From Notolepis coatsorum (lineage: Eukaryota > Chordata > Actinopteri > Aulopiformes > Paralepididae): a stretch of DNA of 64,000 bases. The stretch is taken from the NCBI GenBank assembly GCA_963971535.1, contig OZ020585.1:155173083-155237082 (forward strand). Direction: 5' to 3'. Under the pieces are notes generated by a model. That model was not told the origin of the DNA. It ran no database searches and saw only the letters and a program-made list of their open reading frames with translations. The translations under genes and the position numbers were made by a program. Below are positions 20,042 to 30,923 of the stretch, piece after piece (the first letter of the stretch is position 1; every line of letters starts with the position of its first letter).

Positions 20042-21612
20042 CAGGGCTGTACGCTAAGCTTTTTCACTAGGGGCACACTTGCCCCTAAATGAGAAATTTA
20101 GGGGCAAAAAAATTTTTTTAGGGGCAAATTTTTAAACAACAATTTTACCATTACTAAAAAAATATGTTCCTCCTGCCTCATTACTGTGGTCCTTTTATTT
20201 AACATTTAAGTGCGTTTGTTTTCGGGTTTGTATCTTTTATAATGAACCAACTGAGAAAGTGTGTAAATCACTAATAGAACAAAAACAACAAACTGTGTGT
20301 GTGTGTGCGCGTGCTTGTGTAGTGCTCCTTGAATGAGATCACCACAACACACACACCATTGCATTAATCAGGAGGACAAGAAACTCTGCATACATTTGTT
20401 TCACAATGAAAAGTGCTTTAGAAATCAAATTAATTATTATTGTAAATAACCCCATGAAAGGTTTATTATTTGTATGGGTAATTACCTGCTTCATATTTGT
20501 GATGTTACTGGTTTCAGTGTGTGCCTAAAGTGATGTGTTGGGCCGTTTATAGAGATCTATGCCAATTAATGTTTATGTATATCCGGGACTTTTTTTTAAT
20601 AAGAATTGAGAGTTATTTGTATATGTGACCTTTATTTTGAAAACCGTGTTGCGACGCAACCTTATTTACATTTGCGCTTTTGACAGTGAAATGTTCAGTC
20701 CAACTTAGCTCGAAGGAAAGACTAATCAAAAAGGTTTAATTGACCTGTATGAGGCTCTTACGGTAGGACTTTGATTGTTTATAGAAGTGGAATGTAATAC
20801 TATGCTAAACGAGAAATAAACTGTGATTTTACCAGCAGTAAAGTTGCAAGCCACTTTCATTTCATATACGGGGAACCGTGACAATTATTAGTATTATCTT
20901 ATTTGCATATTGTCTCATTATTAGATAGATAGATAGGTTGATATTTTATAAATTTAAGTAGACAGTATTTCACGTCCTAATAGTGGGCTACTACTACTCA
21001 CCTAATGCATGGCTGCACCTGAACGTTAGAAGTGTCCGTGTCCCCGTCAATCAATCATCACATCATCACGTCAATCATCATCATCTTATCATCTCTCCAC
21101 ATCGGACGTGGTTGTCATAAGATGGACTGATATCCACTCTGTTGTTCTTGCAGAGCAAAATTAGCGTCTTAAATGTATTGAAAGGAGGTGCTTCTTTGGC
21201 GATGCAATAGCCCATATTGAAAGGAAGAGAGGCCACATTCAGTTTCGTTTTGCTAGGAATTATGGGATTTGGTGTTGGATGTATAGACTCTACGCAGACA
21301 GGGACATGGTCTTTAATCGCACGATAGACTACAAGTACCAAGTATATAGCGTGACCCAGATTCACTCCACACGCAAATCTTTTTTTTCACTCAGGCTATC
21401 GGTGATTGCAGTAAGTTCATTCATTGCCGACAGATTCTTTCATAGCACCATGACATTGTGTCGCACTGTACAGCCTTGTTGTTTTTTTTTAAATGTATCC
21501 AATTTGTATGGATTAATTTAGGAGTGAAATGCGAATGAAGGGTTGAAATCCAACTCGTAACGGCCAAATTAAGGGGCAATTTGCGACCATCTCGTCGCAG
21601 TGTACAGCCCTC
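20042..21612 (-). mobile_element. hAT-like element, family A relative (copy 4)
   Basis: It starts cagggctgtacgctaagc and ends tcgcagtgtacagccctc. TATTG flanks both sides (20037-20041, 21613-21617), again a 5-bp duplication. The subterminal aggggcaca/ggggcaaa repeats mirror the gctcctaaa repeats of the other family A copies. The minus strand encodes a ZNF862-like fragment at 21081-21365. Confidence 0.82.
21081..21365 (-). pseudogene. ZNF862-like transposase fragment, middle part
   Basis: The frame reads LPFNMGYCIAKEAPPFNTFK and then LILLCKNNRVDI. The AxxIAKE..PF..F..L..L...NGV.... pattern follows the zinc finger in ZNF862/KIAA1586-like hAT proteins. This copy therefore retains a region just C-terminal to the exon retained in the copy at 7773-9131. 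The upstream part and the catalytic core are missing. It supports the hAT assignment for the whole family. Confidence 0.65.
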
Positions 21613-22398
21613 TATTGGGGTCACGGTTCGGTACGAGTTTGGTACAACAGAAAAAAATATCTATAATAATTATTATTAATATACATTTTTTTTATTTTCT
21701 GTTTAAATGTTTAAATTTTATATATTATATTTATGATAATTATTATTATTAAATAGAATAATTTTCTATAGGCTTGCCGTGGTAATTAGTGATACTGGTG
21801 TCATTCTGTGTTCAGGCATCCACTTGCTTACTGCCCCTTTAAACTTATCCTTGCTAAGTTTCAGTTTCACTTCCAGAGAGAATTTTACTTCACGACCAGA
21901 CTGAATACTAGAGAACAGATGACATATTACAACAATGGCAGAGGATTATTTGGATTTAAACACAGTGGAGCTCAGATGATCTGTCCGGAAATGTTCTTCT
22001 TTTTATTTGATTGTGCCTGTGAGTCCGGCGGGGGAGAATGTTGATGTGTTTGTTAGCACGCGTGTGTGTGTGTCGGCGATGTGTGTGTGTTTCTTTCCAT
22101 TGGTTTCATTTGGTTAACGTTATTGGGCGCACAAGAAAACGAAAGAAAACTGTAATGACCCTGCAGCTGTTCCAATGTAAATGTAAATGTCTCCTCCGTG
22201 CACTTTCGCCGCTCTGAAGTCTGAGCTCGGTGTGCCCGGCCACGCGCGCTGTTCTCGCACGTACCTCGCGAGTGCCTGCATGTGGGTGTGTTTGCGCTGT
22301 GGGGCGTATTCGCCGCATGGGTGCGCGTACCTCACCGTGACGGCCGTACCGTAAATTCGCGGGACGAATAAACGTACCGTTACACCCCTACCAGGTAG

Positions 22399-22621
22399 GG
22401 AAATGGGGAAATCTCCTGCAGCTGACTGGGGAAATGCCGTAGGGGAAGACTGAAGGTGCTTGCCTGAAAACGGATCAAACACAACTTTTCACAATACCGT
22501 GAACACTCAGTGGCAGCCAGTGTTGGAAAGTAACAAAAGCAAACGTTATTTGTCTGAGGGAAGCGGCAGTTGTGATTGGAGGATCAAGAAAAGAGGGCAG
22601 GGTTTGAAATAGGTCAATTGC
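22399..22621. other. no feature recognised
   Basis: Short unassigned interval. cagtgttggaaagtaac at about 22518-22534 looks like a hAT terminus, but no partner end was found. Confidence 0.35.
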
Positions 22622-23458
22622 TTAAAGGGGACATGCATTATAAATGCCTTTTTTCTGTGTTTAGCATGGTTTTATAGTAATACAGGTTAGTATCAATGGG
22701 TCTGTGTCTCTAATTACCATATTGACTCATCAGTCGAGTAGGGTCGAGCTGCAGCCTCGGAGCCTCGGTCCAGATTGGAACTTCCGCCCTGCCACAGGAT
22801 TATTACTCCTGTGACAGGGCAATGCGCTGATTGGCGGAAAGTACGGAAGTATCTCGAAGTACGTCTGACGTATCTCGAATTACGTCTGACGTTTCTCTAC
22901 GTTAGCGAACGTTAAACGTTGTATTCATAAAATAATATAAATTCAGCAGCATGGGGAGGGCCGGGGGGAGGGGAGGTACAGGTAGTAGAAGACATAGAGG
23001 TACAGGTCACATAATTATAGTACAGTGGAGAAGTAAAAATAGAATAAAAAGGCAGTGTAAACAATATACAATATTATTAACTCTAATAATAACACGCCTC
23101 GCAGGCTCATTATAATACGAGAGCCGTGGGTCTGCATTGTATAGAGCGGATCCCCCGGCCGTATTCAAGCGCTGGAGCGCTTTGCGATGGATCAAACTGT
23201 ATTAATATAGTAGTAATAATAGTAGTTGGCTAGTTGCGCGCTTCTGGCCACCTCCCGCAGTGCGCGCATACACACATACTGTCTGTAGCCTATACAGTAC
23301 GTGCAAAATTAGTTGTCAAGAGCCAATCGCACAGGTTGCCTCATCTCATCTGGCTCTGCAAATAGATCTAGAGTCTGAATATCATATATAGCCTGCTGAT
23401 GATCTCTCTCGAGTCAAATCCATTCTGAGAACGGAATGCAGTGCCCGCGACGAGGGTC

Positions 23459-23460
<2 letters not shown>

Positions 23461-23503
<43 letters not shown>

Positions 23504-23671
23504 AATTGTATTAACAGATCATGCTGGACCTACAAAAGGCCTTTGACACTGTCAATCACTCCATTCTTGATTGAACATTTTATTAACAGATTGCAGAATG
23601 GGTACAGTACAGTACAGCTCAATACACACAATTGTTAAGGGGATGCAGACCAGAGAAAGACTTTCGCCTTG
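23461..23671 (-). mobile_element. LINE 3' end next to a small RT-motif fragment
   Basis: (TTGA)n at 23461-23502 is followed by attgtattaacagatc. Then 23518-23568 on the plus strand encodes IMLDLQKAFDTVNHSIL, the motif A region of a LINE reverse transcriptase. A minus-strand LINE 3' end follows (tttattaacagattgcagaa, 23579-23650). The RT bit is in the opposite orientation and far from its normal position, so the order suggests template switching or rearrangement. Confidence 0.7.
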
Positions 23672-24062
23672 GGGGGGGGGGGGGGGGGGGGGGGGGTCGG
23701 GTAGGAGGGGTGGGTGGGTGGGGGACACTGTACAACTGTACAAGCAAAACTGTACATTGGAATATTGACAAAACCATACTTGGTCATTTACTGTACATTG
23801 GAGGGGGTTGGGTTACAACACAGGAGCAGAGTATAAACAACAGTACAGGAATGAGAAACAGTACTGTACTGTTGTTTATACTCTGCTCCTGTGTTGTAAC
23901 CCAACCCCCTCCAATGTACAGTAAATGACCAAGTATGGTTGTCAATATTCCAATGTACAGTTTTGCTTGTACAGTTGTACAGTGTCCCCCACCCACCCAC
24001 CCCTCCTACCCAACCCCCCCCAACCACCTCCAATGTACAGTCCCCCCCCCCCCCCCCCCCCC
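23672..24062. repeat. near-perfect hairpin between poly-G and poly-C tracts
   Basis: A G run (about 23672-23696) and a C run (about 24043-24061) bracket arms at 23699-23850 and 23866-24010. The arms are near-perfect reverse complements centred near 23858 (ttgtttatactctgctcctg occurs in the right arm). The loop is about 10 bases. The unit tgtacattggagg recurs here and at 48.9 and 50.1 kb. Confidence 0.92.
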
Positions 24063-24975
24063 ACCTACCCAACCTCCTCCAATGTACAGTTTCTACGTCA
24101 AATGTATATACTCTCTTTTCTGGACTCTTTTTGTATCACAAACAATACTGTATTTGCAAATCTGGTATGTCATAAATGTATAGATGTAGCAGTACTGTCT
24201 ATCTGTATGTCGTGTATGTCATATGTTATGATGAATTGAAAATGGGGGACCCTGATGTAAACAAGACAAAAGTCTTTCTCTGGTCTGCATCCCCTTAACA
24301 ATTGTGTGTATTGAGCTGTATATGATATTCAGACTCTAGATCTATTTGCAGAGCCAGATGAGATGAGGCAACCTGTGCGATTGGCTCTTGACAACTAATT
24401 TTGCACGTACTGTATAGGCTACAGACAGTATGTGTGTATGCGCACACTGCGGGAGGTGGCCAGAAGCGCGCAACTAGCCAACTACTATTATTACTACTAT
24501 ATTAATACAGTTTGATCCATCGCAAAGCGCTCCAGCGCTTGAATGCGGCCGGGGGATCCGCTCTATACAATGCAGACCCACGGCTCTCGTATTATAATGA
24601 GCCCGTGAGGCGTGTTATTATTAGAGTTAATAATATTGTATATTGTTTACACTGCCTTTTTATTCTATTTTTACTTCTGTACTATAATTATGTGACCTGT
24701 ACCTCTATGTCTTCTACTACCTGTACCTCCCCTCCCCCCGGCCCTCCCCATGCTGCTGAATTTATATTATTTTATGAATACAAGGTTTAACGTTCGCTAA
24801 CGTAGAGAAACGTCAGACGTAATTCGAGATACGTCAGACGTACTTCGAGATACTTCCATACTTTCCGCCAATCAGCGCATTGCCCTGTCACAGGAGTAAT
24901 AATCCTGTGGCAGGGCGGAAGTTCCAATCTGGACCGAGGCTCCGAGTCTGCAGCTGGACCCTATTGCATCAGTCT

Positions 24976-26000
24976 AGTCTCGAGTTCACGAGATCCTCCC
25001 TCACTCAACTAAACTGTTCTGATTTGATGGTTTCCGTGACGTTAATATAGCATTGATTTGCATAGCTCCTCCCCTGGTTGTACTCACCTCCACTGCCCAC
25101 ATCAACCAGTATAGTGCAGAGACCAGAGACCGCATTATAACCCGACACTTCCTTAACACTATGGTCGCCAAAAACGCCTTACCACGTCATTCCCCGCCAT
25201 GCTCATTCTGCCAAAGACGCCGTACCACGTCTTTGATATCAATATTTCAAAAATCTGTGATCGCAATCATATTTCTCCCCCGGAGACTTGAGATCTACTG
25301 TTGATCCCCTCTCAACTCTCCAACGGTTCAAGAGCGCCATCTGGTGGCCGATCGGCGGATCACCCAAACCGGAAACAGGAAACGGAAGCTGGTGCTCATT
25401 CCAATTCGGTCCGATCACTCGCTAATAGTCCCAGGACTCGAGCTAGACACAATGGATAGCAATCCGTTACCAATAACTCGATAAACAACATGATTTGGAC
25501 GTATATACTATTATACAACCTGGAGATGGATCGCATATTTCTACATCCCATAATAGGAATATTTCTGCTCCACGCTCATCGCCCAACGCTACGAGGAAGC
25601 GACCGTAAGTTTCAGCGTTATTTTTTAACATGTTCGATACAAACTGCTCTAATGATCATATCACCCACACTAGATGAATCATCTAACGTTGGCCACGGAA
25701 TTATAAACGACCCCCCCCCATCCGGTCAACATCAGATGATAAATAGTAACTTCTAGAAGCACGTCCATTTTAAATGTTTTATCTCGCGCAGATTGCTATC
25801 AAACTGTATTTGATCATCAATATAATGCATTTAGGGCTATAAATCACGTTCTGGAGAATGCTGCAGAAAACGATAAAAACATACTTATACTTTAGACCGT
25901 ATTTTAGTATGAATATGTGAATGAAAAAGTATAACGTTGCTACACCCTGAACAATAGATACTTGACGTTGAATGGCCATAGTAATGTCAATTTAGCAATA
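24976..26000. other. no gene recognised
   Basis: Sequence between the palindrome and the L2 fragment. Short frames exist (for example 25053-25304) without domain similarity. agcgccatctggtggccg near 25334 is a motif often seen in vertebrate repeats. Confidence 0.4.
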
Positions 26001-26722
26001 GTTTCAAGTTTCTTTAATAGTTGTCATACAGAAGTACAGAATACTTTTATACAAAATGCTTCTTACTGTTACGCTCCAGAGACTGTGCTAGACAAGATAA
26101 GTATGAAATAAAATAGTATAGCATGTAAAATAGAAGTAAAAATAGAGGTCACAGTGTTCAGTATAGACATATGTACAATGTTCGATGTTACCATACAATA
26201 TACAATATACTATGCAATGTACTAATATACAATACTATATAGTGCAAAGCAGAAATGGGATGAGGTACAATTTAGGTACAATTTACATTAAGGTGTACGA
26301 GTTGTAGTGCAAATCCTTTACCAATAAATATAAAGTGTGTTTAGGTGATCTAAAGTGTGGAGAGTGGGTGCTGCCGTGTGTTGTTTGTTTAAAGTGAGTG
26401 TGTGCGTGTGGGTGTGTGTGCTGTGTGCATTTGATGGTTGTTGCATAGTGTTTATTGTTCGTTGAGCAGCCTGATGGCCTGGGGATAGAAGCTTCTTCTG
26501 AGTCTTTCTGTGCTCGCCTTAAGACTCCGGTATCGCTTGCCTGACCGCAGCAGTTCAAAGAGGCAGTTGTTCGGGTGGCTGGAGTCCTTGATGATTCTCT
26601 TAGCCTTACCCCTGCACCGCTTGTTGTAAATGTTCTGGAGGGTGGGAAGACCCCCTCCAATTGTGCGTTCGGCTGAACGTGTCACTCTTTGTAGTCTGCT
26701 ACGGTCTTGTGCAGTGCTATAC
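26001..26722 (-). mobile_element. 5'-truncated L2-type LINE
   Basis: The left edge is the 3' terminus gtttcaagtttctttaatag. The minus frame at 26452-26724 encodes TAQDRSRLQRVTRSAERTI and PQAIRLLNEQ, the end of the L2 reverse transcriptase. It is the same subfamily as 10948-12064, with the same 3' UTR, and is truncated near 26722. Confidence 0.9.
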
Positions 26723-26853
26723 AATTTAAAAAGTTATAGCCCTGCAAAGAAGGGGAACTTCTCCATAGACAAATAGAGCTGGCGTAGGATGGTTTATTGT
26801 GAATATAAGCCTGGCGACCAAAGTGTTAAACAGGGTTTGACAGGCAGAGAACG

Positions 26854-26867
<14 letters not shown>

Positions 26868-26936
<69 letters not shown>

Positions 26937-27128
26937 CTGCAGAAGTGTGTGCGCCATCTCTCTCCCTCGTCGGGGACACACACAAACTTGACTGGGTGTG
27001 TGTCGGGGACGCATCTCTCCCCTCTCTCTCCCTCGTCGGAGCATTACACACAAACTTGACTGCGTGTGTGTCGGGGACGCATCTCCTCTCTCCCTCTCTC
27101 TCTCTCTCTCCCTCTCTCTCTCTCTCGT
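26868..27128. repeat. (GA)n tract and CT-rich tandem block
   Basis: A pure GA run at about 26868-26934 is followed by three related units of cgtcgggga / cacacaaacttgactg (26965-27080) and a CT-rich run (27085-27126). Long frames on both strands here are repeat artefacts. Confidence 0.88.
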
Positions 27129-27620
27129 ATGTATCACGCTGTGTGGGTGACTGTCACTGAAAGCGCTTATGGGCGGAGCCATGCATCCAATAACAGGCTG
27201 AAATCCTGAGGCTGGAAAATGATGCTTTTGAGTACTCCATTAGAAATATAAAACAATGATTTATTTTTTTAAATAAACCTTACAGATGTCTTCCATAGAC
27301 TCACAGGAATTGTGTAAAGTTGCCCAAATAGTGCAAGGAATAGCAATGCATGTCCCCTTTAACATACCTTGATGCACTAATAAAACGTTTCAAACCATGT
27401 AAGTGTTCTGCTGACAGTTTTCATACATACAGAATACAAAAGGGATCTATAGGAATTGTGGGTCCAAAATGAATGAATGTTGTTGTTTACATGTTGCGTG
27501 AATGTATCTTTTACTCTGTTACTTAGTTAGTTGTGAAATTTGAATGTAAACTAATCGTTAGTTTCACCACCATAATACAAAAAAAGAAGAATGGAGACAT
27601 GTTTCTATTCCCTTAATGAA

Positions 27621-27940
27621 TGAGCTCTTGACACAAGGACTAACACTAGACAACAGTATTTGAGCTCTTGACACAAGGACTAACACTAGACAACAGTATT
27701 TGAGCTATTGACACAAGGACTGACACTAGACAACAGTATTTGAGCTCTTGACACAAGGACTAACACTAGACAACAGTATTTGAGCTCTTGACACTAGGAC
27801 GAACACTAGACAACAGTATTTGAGCTCTTGACATAAGGACTAACACTAGACAACAGTATTTGAGCTCTTGACACAAGGACTAACACTAGACAACAGTATT
27901 TGAGCTCTTGACACAAGGACTAACACTAGACAACAGTATT
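27621..27940. repeat. minisatellite, 8 units of 40 bp
   Basis: Eight consecutive 40-bp units begin tgagctcttgacacaaggac and end caacagtatt. Five are identical; units 3, 5 and 6 carry one to three substitutions. There are no indels, so the array is young or homogenised. Confidence 0.97.
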
Positions 27941-28491
27941 TGCTCTATTTTGGGACTATAACATGTTTGTTTATGTTGGTAATAGTGTTGTCACGATACT
28001 GGAATTTCGACTTCGAAACCTTGAAAAGTATCGAAAGTATCGATATTTTCGATACCCAAAAAAAAATATATATATATTTTTTTTAACAAATTTTGCTTTT
28101 GTTGCTGGTTGATTCTCCTCAGCTTCTCTCTGGTACTATAAGAGAAGATAAATATAACACTTTTAAAACCATTTGTTTATCTTTAGATCAGACATTTAAA
28201 AATAACTAAATTATCTAATCTAAATCAAACCCCTCTTAAAAACAAAAACCTGTTTAACCTAGCCATCTATAAAACATCATGCTAAAACTGTGAAACAAAC
28301 TCCCCTAAAGAAAAAAATACATAGCAAACATGACTCAGTTATGCAATAGTGCTGCTGCTTTTTATTTGGTTAAAACAACAACTACAACCATTTTCATGAC
28401 GGCGAGAGAGAGAGAGAGAGAGAGAGAGAGACTCGGAGCATTTATTAACGTTACATTTTCAACAAGATTGCTGCTACTTAAACACTTCATG

Positions 28492-28872
28492 GAAACGGGG
28501 TAACATTATGTCGAGTTCATACGTGTACTAGTGTAGTTAGTATGAACTCGACTTAACGTTACTCCGTTTCCATGAAGTAATTATAAAGGTGGCCAGCTAG
28601 CTAGCATAAGCTAACGTTAGCTAATGGCTGTATCGTTGGCACTGCTCTGTAACAACGCTTGCAAATGGGCATCGTGGCATCTTTAGCTTTTCCCGAAACG
28701 GGGTAACGTTATGTCGAGTTCATACGTGTACTAGTGTAGTTAGTATGAACTCGACTTAACGTTACTCCGTTTCCATGAAGTAATTATAAAGGTGGCCAGC
28801 TAGCTAGCATAAGCTAGCGTTAGCTAATGGCTGTATCGTTGGCACTGCTCTGTAACAACGCTTTAGCTTTTC
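28492..28872. repeat. 203-bp direct duplication inside the hAT element
   Basis: Two copies start gaaacggggtaac (28492 and 28695). Each contains the small hairpin gagttcatacgtgtact / agtatgaactc and ends near tctgtaacaacgctt. The second copy lacks little. The sister element at 33917-35057 has only one related copy, so the duplication happened in this lineage. Confidence 0.9.
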
Positions 28873-29113
28873 CTTCGTCGTTTACTTCAAACCCGAAGTA
28901 CTTCCAAACAGCACTTCTGCTGTTTTCTTTATCCACAAGCACAAGTTGCGGAGGCTCTGCACTGGCCATATTCGGAACTAAAATCTTTTGTTTACAAACT
29001 GAAGACAGGTCTGCGAGGGGGAGGGCTGCAGCGGAGGAGGAGGAGGGGCCAGCGTGCTCTGCAGCAGCAGTGTGTCTGTCTGTCAACAACTTGCGGTAGA
29101 ACACTGCAAGCAA
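28820..29113 (-). pseudogene. N-terminal exon of a ZBED-like hAT transposase
   Basis: The 97-codon frame carries SAVWKYFGFEVNDEGKAKAL near residues 65-85. This is the start of the BED finger in ZBED1-like hAT proteins, where S.VW.YFGF reads directly into the cysteine pair. The frame ends before the zinc ligands, probably at an old splice donor or a deletion. No catalytic domain is present. It shows which transposase class moved the family. Confidence 0.7.
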
Positions 29114-29431
29114 GCCAGCTGGTATCGATACCGTTTTAAATATTCAGTATCGATATGTATCGATATTTTTGACAACACTAGTTGGTAATGCTTTTCATTT
29201 GATTTGCAATGAATCCATGCAATAAAATTATGCAGATGGCAAAAATAGCAATAGGGATTGCAATAGAAACTGGGGCCCGATTAACACATCTCCATTCTTT
29301 CATTACGTAAGCTGTAAACACAAGAATCCAGTGTCCCTGTGTGACATCACTGGAGGACTATGACTCAGATTTTAACTTTCTTTGGACAGCCCATGTACAT
29401 TATTTGCATTTGTAAAGTCAATGTGAGATAT

Positions 29432-29971
29432 CAGTGGTTCTCAAACTTTTGTTTGACCAAGACACCCCTGGACATATGTGTTTCCCCTACAGCATCTGAC
29501 AATTTTCAGACAAATGTATTCCATTGAAATAATTGATACTGGTCCTTATGAGCAAATATGAATGAGCCTATAAAACACCATTTCAATTAAAATAATTAAT
29601 ATAGTAGATAAAATATTAAGAATATTCCAAATTAAATGATCATTTAGCAAAGATAAAAACACAGCCATAGGCTATGACAATATTTAAAAATAATAAATTT
29701 CACCTGCTTCTGAGAGCAGAGAGAGAGAGTGAAATATATTGTGAAACAGAACCTCTCTCCCTCTCTCACTTAGGTTGACAGCGCTCTTTGAGCAGGAGGG
29801 ACATTAAGCTATCCAAACTCAGTTCATCCTGTGTGCGCTGGGAAAGTGCTAAAATGCAATGTGGAGACAGCTCTGGCAATGCGAGACTAATGTGCGTTGT
29901 GCAGTCCATTTGTAGATAATTTGGAGTTCATCTTGAGCTTTGGCGGCGAAACTAGCAACCGATGTTGTGGA

Positions 29972-30028
<57 letters not shown>

Positions 30029-30251
30029 CGGATCCCGGAGTCACTTGTAGTCTTCATTCATAGGGATAAAAGCCTATTTTAGAACACAATGAGACTCGAG
30101 CGGGAAAACACTATTGAACCATTTGCACTTGACGGGATTTGAGAAATATCTTTGCAATGTACTCTAAATACACAATCAGTAGCAATATAGCCTATTCAAT
30201 CTGATATGCCACATTTTCATATTGCAGTGGCACCCCTGACAGCAACCACTG
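29432..30251. mobile_element. probable hAT element (cagtggttctcaaac termini)
   Basis: The left end cagtggttctcaaactttt and the inverted right end cagtggttgctg match over eight to nine bases. Both sides have cacccctg next to the termini (acacccctgg / gcacccctga). No 8-bp duplication could be seen, so the ends are provisional. A (GA)n run lies at 29970-30024. Confidence 0.45.
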
Positions 30252-30863
30252 TTCAACTCTGCTGTCTTTAAATAACGCAACACTCTTAACTTTCTTTAGA
30301 TAATAAAGAGTGAGATTATGTGCAAAATAAGTCTGCCCTGTTTTCCAGTGAAAGCCCATTTAAGTAAAAGTAGGAATACATGCTCAGAAAAGACTTAGGT
30401 AGAAGTCAAATGAAAGGGTTATAAAAGTATGCATTCATTTAAAATGATATAAAAGAAACACTCAATTACAGTAAATTGTAATGAGTTTCCTTCCATCTCT
30501 TGTACCACATCTATAGTCTGAGTAGTTTCTTAGGTAAAAGCAAACAGTGTTAACCTCACTGGTTCACCAAAATCGACCCACTTTAATTCTACTCACCCCA
30601 CCCCTTACCATGGGACGGATGTTAATCTGTTCACTGTGAACACTGGCTACACATTTAAATGTGAAAGCATTCTCATTTCCACTAAATAATGACTCTCTAC
30701 CACCACACATTCTAATTAAATTGTATACAATAGGAATCATAGTGCAATTTCAGAAAAGTACTTGTAATTGGCAATTTAATAAACCAAATCCCTCTTTGCA
30801 CAAAATAATATAATTACAGGAAAGTAAAGATTAGGCACACAGGCACACACACACGCATGCATG

Positions 30864-30923
<60 letters not shown>

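Larger units (their letters stand above)
19990..22390. mobile_element. hAT-type element with 8-bp duplication, hosting a nested element
   Basis: The ends are taggggtgtaacggtac and its inverted copy gtaccgttacaccccta. CCAGGTAG flanks both sides exactly (19982-19989, 22391-22398). The nested family A relative at 20042-21612 interrupts the left part (cggttcggtacgtacctcgg on one side, cacggttcggtacgag on the other). The rest (21650-22340) is AT-rich and then GC-rich with no recognised protein. Length without the nested copy is about 825 bp, so it is a non-autonomous element. Confidence 0.9.
22748..24975. repeat. 2.2-kb palindrome
   Basis: The arms at 22748-23390 and 24325-24975 are more than 95 percent identical by eye in reverse complement. 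Shared landmarks are ccctgccacagg / cctgtggcaggg, gaggcgtgttatta and tagatctattt. The 0.9-kb centre contains a second hairpin (23699-24010) and two inverted LINE 3' ends. No gene spans it; frames over it are short. Confidence 0.92.
22626..27358. mobile_element. TTAA-flanked composite element (Kolobok or piggyBac type)
   Basis: The terminal repeats are AGGGGACATGCATT on the left and its inverted copy (aatgcatgtcccct, nearly exact) on the right. TTAA flanks both sides (22622-22625, 27359-27362). The interior holds a 2.2-kb palindrome, an L2 3' end (26001-26722), (GA)n tracts and otherwise unknown sequence. No transposase was found. The 14-16 bp termini and TTAA target fit Kolobok or piggyBac elements. 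Because the contents are so mixed, it could be an element that has absorbed other repeats. Confidence 0.6.
27983..29180 (-). mobile_element. hAT element, family F copy 1
   Basis: The ends are tagtgttgtcacgatac and, inverted, tagtgttgtcaaaaat. GTTGGTAA flanks both sides exactly (27975-27982, 29181-29188). It contains a BED-region exon on the minus strand (28820-29113), a (GA)n tract (28404-28431) and an internal 203-bp direct duplication (28492-28872). Its sister is at 33917-35057. Confidence 0.93.

Noticed and set aside
24953..24972. A 20-bp match (ctgcagctggaccctattgc) between the palindrome edge and family A elements
   Set aside because: Too short and isolated to claim a shared origin or recombination point.
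26726..27182. Arg/Glu- and Ser/Leu-rich frames
   Set aside because: Products of (GA)n and CT-rich tracts.
27661..27940. CRISPR array
   Set aside because: The 40-bp units are contiguous with no spacers, and the genome is eukaryotic.
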